A stretch of DNA of 61,764 nucleotides. It comes from Gemmatimonadota bacterium. Lineage in GTDB: Bacteria; Gemmatimonadota; Gemmatimonadetes; Longimicrobiales; Gaopeijiaceae. The stretch's first letter is position 1, and each line of letters opens with the position of its first letter. This document shows positions 34,097 to 42,581 of the stretch, one piece after another. A model generated the notes under the pieces. It made no database searches and had not been told where the DNA came from. It saw nothing but the letters and a program-made list of their open reading frames with translations. The position numbers and the translations under genes were made by a program. The stretch lies in assembly GCA_028874995.1 (NCBI GenBank), contig JAPPGM010000181.1, positions 7,682 to 69,445 on the forward strand. The letters run 5' to 3'.

Positions 34097-37000
34097 GCAG
34101 CCGCGGCCACAGATCCCCGGAGGGACGCGATCCCCGGTCCTTCAAGGAGTTCGTGCTAACGTCGCTGGCAGTCGAGAACCGCACATCGGTCGTCGTCCTC
34201 TTCTTCTTCATCACGCTCGCCGGGCTGGTCTTCTACCGCGCCATCCCGAAGGAGTCGTTCCCGGAGACCGAGATCCCTTCGCTCGCCGTCAACACGGTCT
34301 ATCCCGGGGTGTCGCCGGCGGACATCGAGACCCTGGTCACGCGCAAGATCGAGGAGGAACTCAACACGATCTCGGGGCTCAAGGAGCTCACGTCGACCTC
34401 GGTCGAGGGATATTCGTCCATCGTCGCCGAGTTCGAGACTTCGACCAACATGGACGAGGCGCTGCGGAAGGTGCGGGCGAAGTTGGTCATAGCCCGCCGC
34501 GAAATCCCCTCGGACGCCGAGGATCCCGCCATCTTCGAGTTCTCGATGAGCGAAGCGCCCGTCATGCAGGTCAACATCGCGGGCGGGTACGGACTGGTCC
34601 GGCTCAAGGAGCTGGGCGAGGACCTGCAGGAGCGCATCGAGGCGATTCCGGCGGTGCTCAGGGTGGATCTGCGGGGCGGACTGGAACGTGAAGTAAAAGT
34701 TGAAGTCAACCTGTCCAAATTGCAGTACTACAACGTTTCGTTCGACGACGTACTGACTGCGATCCGGCAGGAGAACGTGAACATCCCCGGCGGCTCGATC
34801 GACGTGAACGGGTTGAAGTACCTGGTACGCGTGGACGGCGAGTTCGACGATCCATCGGTGGTGGGAGATCTGGTCATAGCGACCGTCGGGGGCCGTCCGA
34901 TCTACGTGCGCGACGTGGCCACCGTCGAGTTCGGGTTTGCCGAGCGCGAGAGCTACGCACGGCTGGACGAGGAGCCGGTCGTCACCCTCGACGTGGTCAA
35001 GCGCTCCGGCGAGAACATCATCGCGACGGCCGCGGCGGTGCGGGCCGAGATCGACGCCATGCGGCCGCTCTTCCCCCCGTCCACCGTCATCTCGATCACC
35101 TCGGACATGTCCGCCGACATCGGCGACATGGTGAGCAGCCTGCAGAACAACATCATCTCGGGGCTGATCCTGATCGTGGGCGTGCTCCTCTTCGTGCTGG
35201 GGCTGCGCACCTCGATCTTCGTGGCGATCTCGATCCCGACCTCGATGTTCCTCTCCTTCATCGTGCTCTGGGCGCTGGGCGTCTCGATGAACATGGTGGT
35301 GCTCTTCTCTCTCATCCTCGCGCTGGGGATGCTCGTCGACAACGCGATCGTGATCGTCGAGAACATCTACCGCTTCATGGAGGAGGGGTGGGACCGCAGG
35401 ACGGCGGCGAAGAAGGCGACCGGCGAGGTGGCCGGGCCGGTCATCGCGGCCACCGCCACCACGCTTGCAGCCTTCACACCGCTCCTCTTCTGGCCCGGGA
35501 TGGCGGGGCAGTTCATGCAGTACCTGCCGCTCACCCTCATCGTGACGCTGTCGAGTTCGCTCTTCGTGGCGCTGGTGATCGTGCCGACGCTCTGCTCGCT
35601 CTTCCTGGACCCGGAGAGTTCGCGGCCGCGGCGGCTGAGCCGGCGGGCGCGGGTGTTGCTGACTTGCCTTGCGGGGTGCGCGCTCCTGCTTGTGGGGATC
35701 GCGAATCCGCTCACGGCGTTGCTCTTCGTCGCCACGGCGGCAGCGCTCTGGCTCCTACACTCGAAGTTGCTGGACCGCTTGGGCAAGGCGTTCATGGCGC
35801 GCGGTTTCCCGCGTCTGGTCGGCTGGTACGAGCGGCGTCTGCGCTGGGCGCTGGACCACCGCGCGCTGGTGCTCTCGGGTTCGGTCCTCGCTCTGGTGGG
35901 CACCGTCATGATCTACGGGAGGTTCGCGGCCCCGGTGGAGTATTTCCCCGAGGACATCCCGCCCGCGACGGTGTACGTGGCCGTGGAAGCCCCGGTGGGC
36001 ACCTCGGCGGCCGTGACCGACGGCTACACTCGGCGGCTGAAGGCGGAGTTGGCGGAGATCACCGGGCTGGACGACGCCGAGACCGTCGTGACGACGGTGG
36101 GGTCGGGTGGTGGCGGTGGGGGGTTCATGGACGGGGGCGGACCATCGGGCCCGGAGGCGGGCCGGATCACCGTGAGCATGGTCGACTACCAGGACCGCCG
36201 CTTCGACGTCTTCGCCACGCTGGCCGATATGCAGGCACAGGTGGGCACCAACCTGGCCGGTGCCGAAGTGCGGGTCGACAAGGTCACAGAGGGCCCTCCC
36301 TCGGGGCCGCCCGTGAACATCGAAATCAGCGGCGAGGACCCGGTCCTGCTCGAGGAATTGGCGAACCAGGCGGTCGACCTGATCGAGGGCGCGCCGGTCT
36401 ATTCCCGCCTCGTCGGCCTGGAGAGCGACATGGCCGACGCCCGGCCCGAACTGCGGGTCGAGGTGGACCGCGAAAAGGCCAGCCTCTACGGCCTTTCGAC
36501 CAACGACGTGGGGTTCGCAGTGCGCGGGGCCATCAACGGGCTGGAGGCGGCGAAGTATCGCACCGGCAACGACGAGTACGACATCATCGTGCGCCTGCGC
36601 GAGGAGGACCGCCGGGAGCTGACGGACCTCAACCAGCTGACCGCGTTCGCCGACGGCATCCAGATCCCGCTGCTGTCCGTCGCCGACTGGACCGTGGGCG
36701 AGGGGTACAGTTCGATTCGCCGCAAGGACATGGACCGCGTGGCGACGGTGAGCGCCGAGGTGGCCGCCGGCTACAACAGCAACGACGTGCTGGGCCAGGT
36801 GGAGGCAGTTCTGGCCGACTTCGCCGCGGCGCTCCCCCCCGGCTACACGATGGCCTTCACCGGCGAGCAGGAGGACCAGCAGGAAGCGCAGGAATTCCTC
36901 ATGACCGCCTTCATGATGGCACTGATGCTCATTGCGCTCATTCTGGTCACCCAGTTCAACTCGGTGGTCAAGCCGCTCATCATCCTGTCGTCGGTGATCA

Positions 37001-37572
37001 TGTCCACGATCGGGGTCCTGATCGGCCTCCTGGTCTTCCAGATGCCGTTCGTCATCATCATGACGGGGGTTGGGGTGATTTCGCTCGCGGGGATCGTGGT
37101 GAACAACGCGATCGTTCTGATCGACTACATCGACGTGCTGCGAAGGCGGGACGGCCTGAATCGCCGCGAGGCGGTGGTGCAGGGGGGAAAGACGCGGCTG
37201 CGGCCGGTGCTGCTCACCGCGCTGACCACGGCACTGGGACTGGTTCCGCTCGCCGTCGGGCTCAACTTCGACTTCTTCGGGCTCTTCGCGAGCCTCTCGC
37301 CCGAGTTGTTCTGGGGCGGCGAGCAGGCCGCGTGGTGGGGTCCGATGGCGGTTGCGGTGATCGTCGGCATCATCTTTGCCACATTCCTGACGCTCATCCT
37401 GGTGCCGGTGCTCTACAGCGTCGTGAGCGATCTGGCCCGCTTCTTCCGGCGTCGTGAGCCGGAGGAGGGGGGTGGCGTCTCGGCTGCCGACGGCGATTCC
37501 GCCATTCTGGTACCGCCGCTGGTTCCCGAGCCGGAGCGCGAGGGCAAGGTGGCCGCGGTCGTGGGAAGCTGA
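34093..37572 (+). CDS. RND efflux transporter permease
   Basis: 1159-aa proton-driven inner-membrane pump of the AcrB/HAE1-like superfamily, starting at GTG 34093. Two repeats of six TMs each carry a large periplasmic loop. The TM4 block LILALGMLVDNAIVIVENIYR holds the Asp used in proton relay, and the second half has VGVISLAGIVVNNAIVLIDYID. Typical motifs include YPGVSPADIETLVTRKIEEEL and FTGEQEDQQEAQEFL. It is longer than the usual 1020-1050 aa. Between TM6 and TM7 there are two extra hydrophobic segments (VLLTCLAGCALLLVGIA and PLTALLFVATAAALWLL), and there is a polar C-terminal tail. The substrate cannot be predicted from the sequence; no regulator gene is adjacent. Confidence 0.94.
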   Translation: MSSRGHRSPEGRDPRSFKEFVLTSLAVENRTSVVVLFFFITLAGLVFYRAIPKESFPETEIPSLAVNTVYPGVSPADIETLVTRKIEEELNTISGLKELTSTSVEGYSSIVAEFETSTNMDEALRKVRAKLVIARREIPSDAEDPAIFEFSMSEAPVMQVNIAGGYGLVRLKELGEDLQERIEAIPAVLRVDLRGGLEREVKVEVNLSKLQYYNVSFDDVLTAIRQENVNIPGGSIDVNGLKYLVRVDGEFDDPSVVGDLVIATVGGRPIYVRDVATVEFGFAERESYARLDEEPVVTLDVVKRSGENIIATAAAVRAEIDAMRPLFPPSTVISITSDMSADIGDMVSSLQNNIISGLILIVGVLLFVLGLRTSIFVAISIPTSMFLSFIVLWALGVSMNMVVLFSLILALGMLVDNAIVIVENIYRFMEEGWDRRTAAKKATGEVAGPVIAATATTLAAFTPLLFWPGMAGQFMQYLPLTLIVTLSSSLFVALVIVPTLCSLFLDPESSRPRRLSRRARVLLTCLAGCALLLVGIANPLTALLFVATAAALWLLHSKLLDRLGKAFMARGFPRLVGWYERRLRWALDHRALVLSGSVLALVGTVMIYGRFAAPVEYFPEDIPPATVYVAVEAPVGTSAAVTDGYTRRLKAELAEITGLDDAETVVTTVGSGGGGGGFMDGGGPSGPEAGRITVSMVDYQDRRFDVFATLADMQAQVGTNLAGAEVRVDKVTEGPPSGPPVNIEISGEDPVLLEELANQAVDLIEGAPVYSRLVGLESDMADARPELRVEVDREKASLYGLSTNDVGFAVRGAINGLEAAKYRTGNDEYDIIVRLREEDRRELTDLNQLTAFADGIQIPLLSVADWTVGEGYSSIRRKDMDRVATVSAEVAAGYNSNDVLGQVEAVLADFAAALPPGYTMAFTGEQEDQQEAQEFLMTAFMMALMLIALILVTQFNSVVKPLIILSSVIMSTIGVLIGLLVFQMPFVIIMTGVGVISLAGIVVNNAIVLIDYIDVLRRRDGLNRREAVVQGGKTRLRPVLLTALTTALGLVPLAVGLNFDFFGLFASLSPELFWGGEQAAWWGPMAVAVIVGIIFATFLTLILVPVLYSVVSDLARFFRRREPEEGGGVSAADGDSAILVPPLVPEPEREGKVAAVVGS

Positions 37573-37583
37573 GCGCAGGCGAG

Positions 37584-37620
37584 GTCAACCACGCTTTCCG
37601 TTTTGTCAACCATGGTTGAC
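37584..37620 (+). promoter_or_regulatory. Operator-like palindrome upstream of ggt
   Basis: A perfect 16-bp palindrome GTCAACCATGGTTGAC (37605-37620), preceded 13 bases upstream by another GTCAACCA half site (37584-37591). It lies between the RND operon and the ggt gene, about 90 bp before the start codon. This arrangement suits a dimeric repressor or activator. A weak promoter (TTGTGG at 37628, CACTAT at 37651) follows it. Confidence 0.5.
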
Positions 37621-37712
37621 CAGTCCCTTGTGGACCTGCAACCCGGCGTACACTATTGGCTCTTCTCGATGCCATACCGCCCTTGGGGAACAAACGGAGA
37701 TTGAAGAACCAG

Positions 37713-39437
37713 ATGAACCCGCGTCGATTCCTGCAATTCATGCCGCTCCCGGCGGCCCTGCTCGCCACCGCCTGCAACGCCCCTGCCGCCGAAACTCCCG
37801 GAGTCACCGTCGCCCAAGGGACCCTCGAGTCGGGCGGCGGGATGGTGGTTTCGGCCTACCCGCACGCCAGCCGAGCCGGCGCCGAGGTACTGCGGGCCGG
37901 CGGCAACGCCGTGGACGCGGCGATCGCCACCGGGTTCGCGCTGGCCGTCACGCACCCCGCGGCGGGCAACATCGGCGGCGGCGGCTTCATGGTCATCCGC
38001 TTCCCGGACGGGTCCTCGACGGTCATGGACTTCCGAGAGAAGGCGCCGCTCAGGGCCCACCCCGAGATGTTCCTGGACGAGAGCGGCGAGTACTCCTACC
38101 GGATCCACCACCGCAGCCATCTGGCGGTGGGCGTCCCGGGTACGGTGGCGGGCTTTGCACAGGCCCACGAGAAGTACGGCTCCGCGGCGTGGACCGGCCT
38201 GGTGGAACCGGCAGTAGCCCTGGCGCGCGACGGCTTCGAGGTCAGCGAACGCCTGGCGGGTTCGCTGGCCGGACGGCTGGAGGCGTTCCGCGACTACCCG
38301 GCCACCTTCGCCCAGTTCTTCCGCGACGGCGAACCCTACGCTCCGGGCGACACGCTGGTGCAGGCCGACCTGGCGGCCACGCTGGAACGCATCCGCGACC
38401 ACGGCCGCGACGGCTTCTATGCGGGCGAAACCGCACGACTCCTCGCCGAGGAGATGGAGCGCGGCGGCGGCTGGATCACCGAGGAGGACCTGGCCCGCTA
38501 CCAGGCCGTGGAGCGGGAGCCGGTGCGCGGGACGTACCGCGGGTACGACATCATCAGCATGGCGCCGCCGTCCTCCGGCGGGACCGCCCTGGTGGAGATG
38601 CTCAACGTGCTCGAAGGCTTCGACGTGGCCGCGATGGGCGCGAACAGCCCCGCCCACGCCCACCACCTCATCGAGGCCATGCGGCGCGCCTTCCGCGACC
38701 GTGCCGCGCACCTTGCCGACCCCGACTTCTCCGACGTGCCGGTCGCGCGGCTCACCAGCAAGGCATACGCGGCCGAGATCCGCGCCACGATTAAGGCGGA
38801 TGCCGCGAGCGTGTCGGACCCGGACGACGTGGCGGGCGCACCCGGCTGGGAGAGTTCCGAGACCACTCACTATTCCGTGGTGGATGCGGACGGACTGGCT
38901 GTTTCGGTCACCTACACCCTTGAGGGCGGGTACGGGTCGTACATCACGGTGCCGGGTGCGGGCTTCCTGCTGAACAACGAGATGGGGGACTTCAACGCGC
39001 GGCCGGGGCTCACCACCGACCGCGGACTCATCGGCACGGAGCCGAACCTGGCGCGCCCCGAGCAGCGCATGCTGTCGTCGATGACGCCTACGATCCTGGC
39101 CCGCGATGGCGAGCTGGTTGCGGTGGTCGGCAGTCCGGGCGGACGCACGATCATCAACACGGTGCTCCAGATCGTGGTGAACGTGGTCGACTTCGGGATG
39201 TCCCCGGCCGACGCGGTGGCGGCGAAGCGGCTGCATCACCAGTGGCTCCCCGATGCGGCCCGTCTTGAGGACGGCTACATGAGCGAGGACGACGCGGCCG
39301 TGCTCACGGCGATGGGACACCAGATTTCGTGGAGCGGCCGCCAAGGGATCGCGCACTGCATCTTCACGGGGGAGGGCGGGGTGCTGGTTGGGGTGCCCGA
39401 CCCGCGGGATTCGGACGGGACGGCGGCGGGGTACTGA
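37713..39437 (+). CDS. ggt: Gamma-glutamyltransferase
   Basis: 574 aa from ATG 37713 (an upstream ATG at 37656 adds 19 implausible residues). The enzyme cleaves gamma-glutamyl bonds of glutathione and related peptides, usually in the periplasm; a signal segment (PLPAALLATAC) agrees. It is made as a proenzyme that self-cleaves before the first Thr of TTHYSVVDADG, here Thr384. Other family blocks are GGNAVDAAIATGFALAVTHPAAGNIGGGG-type sequence near residue 65, APPSSGGTALVEMLNVLEGFD, and LLNNEMGDFN after the catalytic Thr. The length is typical. It stands alone and converges with glnS. A palindromic operator lies just upstream. Confidence 0.94.
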   Translation: MNPRRFLQFMPLPAALLATACNAPAAETPGVTVAQGTLESGGGMVVSAYPHASRAGAEVLRAGGNAVDAAIATGFALAVTHPAAGNIGGGGFMVIRFPDGSSTVMDFREKAPLRAHPEMFLDESGEYSYRIHHRSHLAVGVPGTVAGFAQAHEKYGSAAWTGLVEPAVALARDGFEVSERLAGSLAGRLEAFRDYPATFAQFFRDGEPYAPGDTLVQADLAATLERIRDHGRDGFYAGETARLLAEEMERGGGWITEEDLARYQAVEREPVRGTYRGYDIISMAPPSSGGTALVEMLNVLEGFDVAAMGANSPAHAHHLIEAMRRAFRDRAAHLADPDFSDVPVARLTSKAYAAEIRATIKADAASVSDPDDVAGAPGWESSETTHYSVVDADGLAVSVTYTLEGGYGSYITVPGAGFLLNNEMGDFNARPGLTTDRGLIGTEPNLARPEQRMLSSMTPTILARDGELVAVVGSPGGRTIINTVLQIVVNVVDFGMSPADAVAAKRLHHQWLPDAARLEDGYMSEDDAAVLTAMGHQISWSGRQGIAHCIFTGEGGVLVGVPDPRDSDGTAAGY

Positions 39438-39595
39438 CCCGACCGTCCGACGGGCGTCCGCCGCGGTTCGCGAGACCCTGTCAGTGGAGCGGTGCGAGAA
39501 CGGCCGCTGCTGCCAACCGGCCCTCGACGCCCGTCAGGTCCGCGAAGCGGCGGCGGCCTGGTAGCGCCGGAGTCGGAGTCGGCCCCCGACGCCCT

Positions 39596-41911
39596 TCAAT
39601 CGCCAGGGTCCGAAAGGATCGCTTCCGCCAACCGGCTCGCCGCCTTCGGATCGGCCTTCCCCCGCGTCCGGCGCATCACCTGTCCGACGAAGAACCCCAG
39701 CAGGCCGGTGCGGCCCTCCCTGAACGCGGCCGCCTTGTCGGGAAACTCCTCGACGAGACCCTCCAGCATGGTGCGCAGCGTCCCCTCGTCGTCGATCTCC
39801 GCGAGATCGGCTGCCGCCCGGGCCTCCTCGAACGAGCCTCCGCGCGTGAGCAGCGCGGCGAGGACCGTGCGGCCCTGACGGTGGGACAGGTCCCCCGAAT
39901 CGACCGCGCGGACCAGGTCGGCGAGAGCCACCGGTTCGAGTCGGCCCGCATCGGCCCGGTCGTCGCTGCCGAGCAGCCTTGTGAAATCATTCACAAGCCA
40001 GGCCGCGATCGATGCCGCCCCCTCGGAATAACGGGCCCGCGCCGCCTCGAAGAGCTCCAATGCCTTTGGTGACCGCACCAGGCTCGCCGCGGCCGCTGCG
40101 CTGACGCCGTTCGATCGGAGGTCCCGGAACCGGCGCCTCTCCTCGTCGGAGCCGAGCGTCTCCCCGGGCGAGAGCGGACGCTGGACGGTCCCGCCGTCAT
40201 CCCCATCGGCCCCCTCCGGGACGGATAGACGGGGTCCGTCGATGCCCGGCGACCCCTTGCGCAAACGCGCTCCCCAGCTGTCCCGCATGGTTACGGTGCG
40301 ATTGAACACGAGCCGGTCCTCCCCCGAGTCCACGGGATCGGAGAAGAAGTACCCGTGCCGCTCGAACTGGTAGTGCGTGCCCGGAGGCGTCCCCGCCACC
40401 CCCGGCTCCACCAGCGCGCTCTCCACGATCCGCTCCGAATCGGGGTTCAGCGCCCCGACGATGTCGTCGGGCGGCGGCTCCGGCACCGCGAACATCCGGT
40501 CGATGAGCCGGACCTCCGCGCGCACCGCCCGGTCCGCCTTCAGCCAGTGGATGATCCCCCGCACGCGGCGTCCCTGCGGGGCCAGGCCGCCCCGGGTCGC
40601 GGGATCGAAGGAGCAGCGCAGTTCGGTCACCCGGCCGGCCTCGTCCTTCACCACCGCGTCGCAGCGGATCGTACACGCGTACTTGAGGCGGACCTCGCCC
40701 CCCGGCCGCAGCCGGTGGAAGCCCGGGGGCGGGGTTTCGGCGAAGTCCTCCCGATCGATCCAGATGTCGCGCCCGAAGGGCAACGCGCGCGTCCCCGCCG
40801 CCCCTCCGTCACCCGGCATGCGCGGCGCGCTGAAGATCTCCTCGCGCCCCGCCGGGTAGTTCGTCAGCACCACCTTCACCGGATCCAGCACGCAGAAGGC
40901 CCTGAGCGCCCGACGGTTCAGATCATCACGCACCGCGAATTCGAACTTCCCGAAGTCCACGCGCGACTGGGTCCGGGCGACCCCCACCATGTCGCACAGC
41001 TTCCGGATCGCCTCCGGCGTGACGCCGCGCCGCCTGAGCCCCGCCAGCGTCGGCATGCGCGGATCGTCCCAGCCCCGCATGTGCCCGGTCCGCACCAGCT
41101 CCTTCAGCTTGCGCTTGCTGGTGATCACGTAGTCGAGGACCAGGGGGGCGAACTCGGTCTGCTCGGGCCGGGGAACCGGCGCGTCGACGTGCACCAGGAG
41201 CCAGTCGTAGATCTCGCGGTTGTTCTCGAACTCGAGGGTGCAGAGCGAGTGTGTGACCCGCTCCACCGAGTCCGACAGGCAGTGCGCGAAGTCGTACATC
41301 GGGTAGATCGGCCAGTCGTCGCCCTGCCGGTAGTGGTGCGAGTGGCGGATGCGGTAGAGCAGGGGATCGCGCATGATCATGTTGCGGTGGGCCATGTCGA
41401 TCTTGGCCCTGAGCACATGGCTCCCGTCGGGGAACTCGCCCGCGCGCATGCGCTGGAACAGGTCGCGGTTCTCCTCGCGGGAGCGGTCCCGGTACGGGCT
41501 ATTGATCCCAGGGGTCGTCACGCTTCCGCGCCGCTCCCGGATTTCCTCCTCGGTCGACGAGTCCACGTAGGCGAGCCCCTTGTCGACAAGCACCAGCGCG
41601 TATCGGTACAACTGCTCGAAGTAGTCGGAGGCGTGGTAGAGGTGTTCCTCCCAGTCGAAGCCTAGCCAGCGGATGTCGCGCTTCATGGCCTCGACGAACT
41701 CGGCCTTCTCGGTGTCGGGGTTGGTGTCGTCGAGGCGAAGATGGCAGCGGCCGCCGTCGTGCTCCGCGGCGAGCCCGAAGTTGAGGCAGATCGACTTGGC
41801 GTGGCCGATGTGCAGGAAGCCGTTGGGTTCGGGGGGGAAGCGGGTGACGACGCGGCCGTCGTACTTCCCCGTCTTCAGGTCCCGCGAAATCATGCTTCGG
41901 ATGAAGTCCAT
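39596..41911 (-). CDS. glnS: Glutaminyl-tRNA synthetase with YqeY-like C-terminal extension
   Basis: 771-aa class I synthetase that charges tRNA-Gln. ATG 41911 (MDFIRSMISRDL) is the family start. HIGH is at residues 34-37 (PNGFLHIGHAKS) and the KMSKS equivalent is VITSKRKLKEL. The catalytic core and two anticodon-binding beta-barrels are followed by an extra domain of about 210 residues with YqeY/GatB-tail character (GVSAAAAASLVRSPKALELFEAA, SIAAWLVNDFTRLL, KAAAFREGRTGLLGFFVGQVMR). A similar C-terminal YqeY domain occurs in Deinococcus GlnRS, where it aids tRNA binding. A 117-bp copy of the 5' end and leader of this gene reappears at 46747-46863. Confidence 0.95.
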   Translation of the reverse strand: MDFIRSMISRDLKTGKYDGRVVTRFPPEPNGFLHIGHAKSICLNFGLAAEHDGGRCHLRLDDTNPDTEKAEFVEAMKRDIRWLGFDWEEHLYHASDYFEQLYRYALVLVDKGLAYVDSSTEEEIRERRGSVTTPGINSPYRDRSREENRDLFQRMRAGEFPDGSHVLRAKIDMAHRNMIMRDPLLYRIRHSHHYRQGDDWPIYPMYDFAHCLSDSVERVTHSLCTLEFENNREIYDWLLVHVDAPVPRPEQTEFAPLVLDYVITSKRKLKELVRTGHMRGWDDPRMPTLAGLRRRGVTPEAIRKLCDMVGVARTQSRVDFGKFEFAVRDDLNRRALRAFCVLDPVKVVLTNYPAGREEIFSAPRMPGDGGAAGTRALPFGRDIWIDREDFAETPPPGFHRLRPGGEVRLKYACTIRCDAVVKDEAGRVTELRCSFDPATRGGLAPQGRRVRGIIHWLKADRAVRAEVRLIDRMFAVPEPPPDDIVGALNPDSERIVESALVEPGVAGTPPGTHYQFERHGYFFSDPVDSGEDRLVFNRTVTMRDSWGARLRKGSPGIDGPRLSVPEGADGDDGGTVQRPLSPGETLGSDEERRRFRDLRSNGVSAAAAASLVRSPKALELFEAARARYSEGAASIAAWLVNDFTRLLGSDDRADAGRLEPVALADLVRAVDSGDLSHRQGRTVLAALLTRGGSFEEARAAADLAEIDDEGTLRTMLEGLVEEFPDKAAAFREGRTGLLGFFVGQVMRRTRGKADPKAASRLAEAILSDPGD

Positions 41912-42106
41912 CGTCGCGCCTGGCCGGATTGGAACGCTCCTGGGAACGACGGAAAAAGTAATCGAACCGGGCGGGGTCCCGCAGGCTGAGCCGTATCGGG
42001 GCCAACCGAACGGGCACCCGAAGCTGCCGGATCGTTCCGCCGCCTCCATAGACACCGCTGCGTCATAGATACCGTCACGGCATAGGTGGCCCGTCATGAA
42101 AGTGTT

Positions 42107-42135
42107 GATTTTTCACCACCCAGTGCGTATATTCA
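42107..42135 (+). promoter_or_regulatory. Sigma-70-like promoter of the BlaI/BlaR1 operon
   Basis: TTGATT (42107-42112), a 17-bp spacer and TATATT (42130-42135). This is the best vegetative-type promoter seen in the window, about 60 bp before the start of the BlaI-type gene. The 286 bp between glnS and that gene otherwise hold the glnS leader and no further gene. Confidence 0.6.
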
Positions 42136-42197
42136 GCGGAACGGGCGTCGAATTCCCTTCGACCGCATCCCGTCCACTCCTGACAGGGGGAAGAGAA

Positions 42198-42581
42198 ATG
42201 GCCGAGATGCCGCCGCTCAGCCGGCGAGAGCGACAGGTCATGGACATCATCCACGAACTGGGTGGAGCGACCGCGGTTCAGATCCGCAAGCGCATGTCCG
42301 ACCCGCCCACGGACTCCGCCGTGCGGTCGGTACTGCGGATTCTTGTCCGGAAGGGCCACCTGGCGAAGGAGTACGACGCCCCCCGCTACGTCTACTCACC
42401 TCGCATTCCGGCACGCGCGGCCCGCCGCAGCGCGATGAGGCACGTCCTCAAGACCTTCTTCGGAGGTTCGGTCGAAGTAGCCGTTGCCACGCTCATCACA
42501 CTGGAGGAGGGGCCACTCGAAGAGGACGAGCGTGAACGCATCATGGCGTTGATCGAAGAGGCCTCGGAGGAAGGACGATGA
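42198..42581 (+). CDS. BlaI/MecI/CopY-type transcriptional repressor
   Basis: 127-aa winged-helix repressor. ATG 42198 has AGGGGGAAG upstream; an earlier in-frame ATG at 42096 lies upstream of the promoter and is not credible. The DNA-binding part is LSRRERQVMDIIHELGGATAVQIRKRMSDPPTDSAVRSVLRILVRKGHL in family position (residues 6-54). A short C-terminal dimerisation region follows. By family knowledge BlaI proteins bind TACA/TGTA dyads and are cut by a BlaR1-type protease. Here the BlaR1-type gene starts inside the stop codon (ATGA), so both are co-translated. The signal sensed is unlikely to be a beta-lactam (see the next gene). Confidence 0.92.
   Translation: MAEMPPLSRRERQVMDIIHELGGATAVQIRKRMSDPPTDSAVRSVLRILVRKGHLAKEYDAPRYVYSPRIPARAARRSAMRHVLKTFFGGSVEVAVATLITLEEGPLEEDERERIMALIEEASEEGR

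Noticed and set aside
41941-41960. GGAAAAAGTAAT patch before glnS as an attachment site
   Set aside because: It is just outside the 117-bp repeat and is not duplicated at 46864, so it cannot be part of a target duplication.
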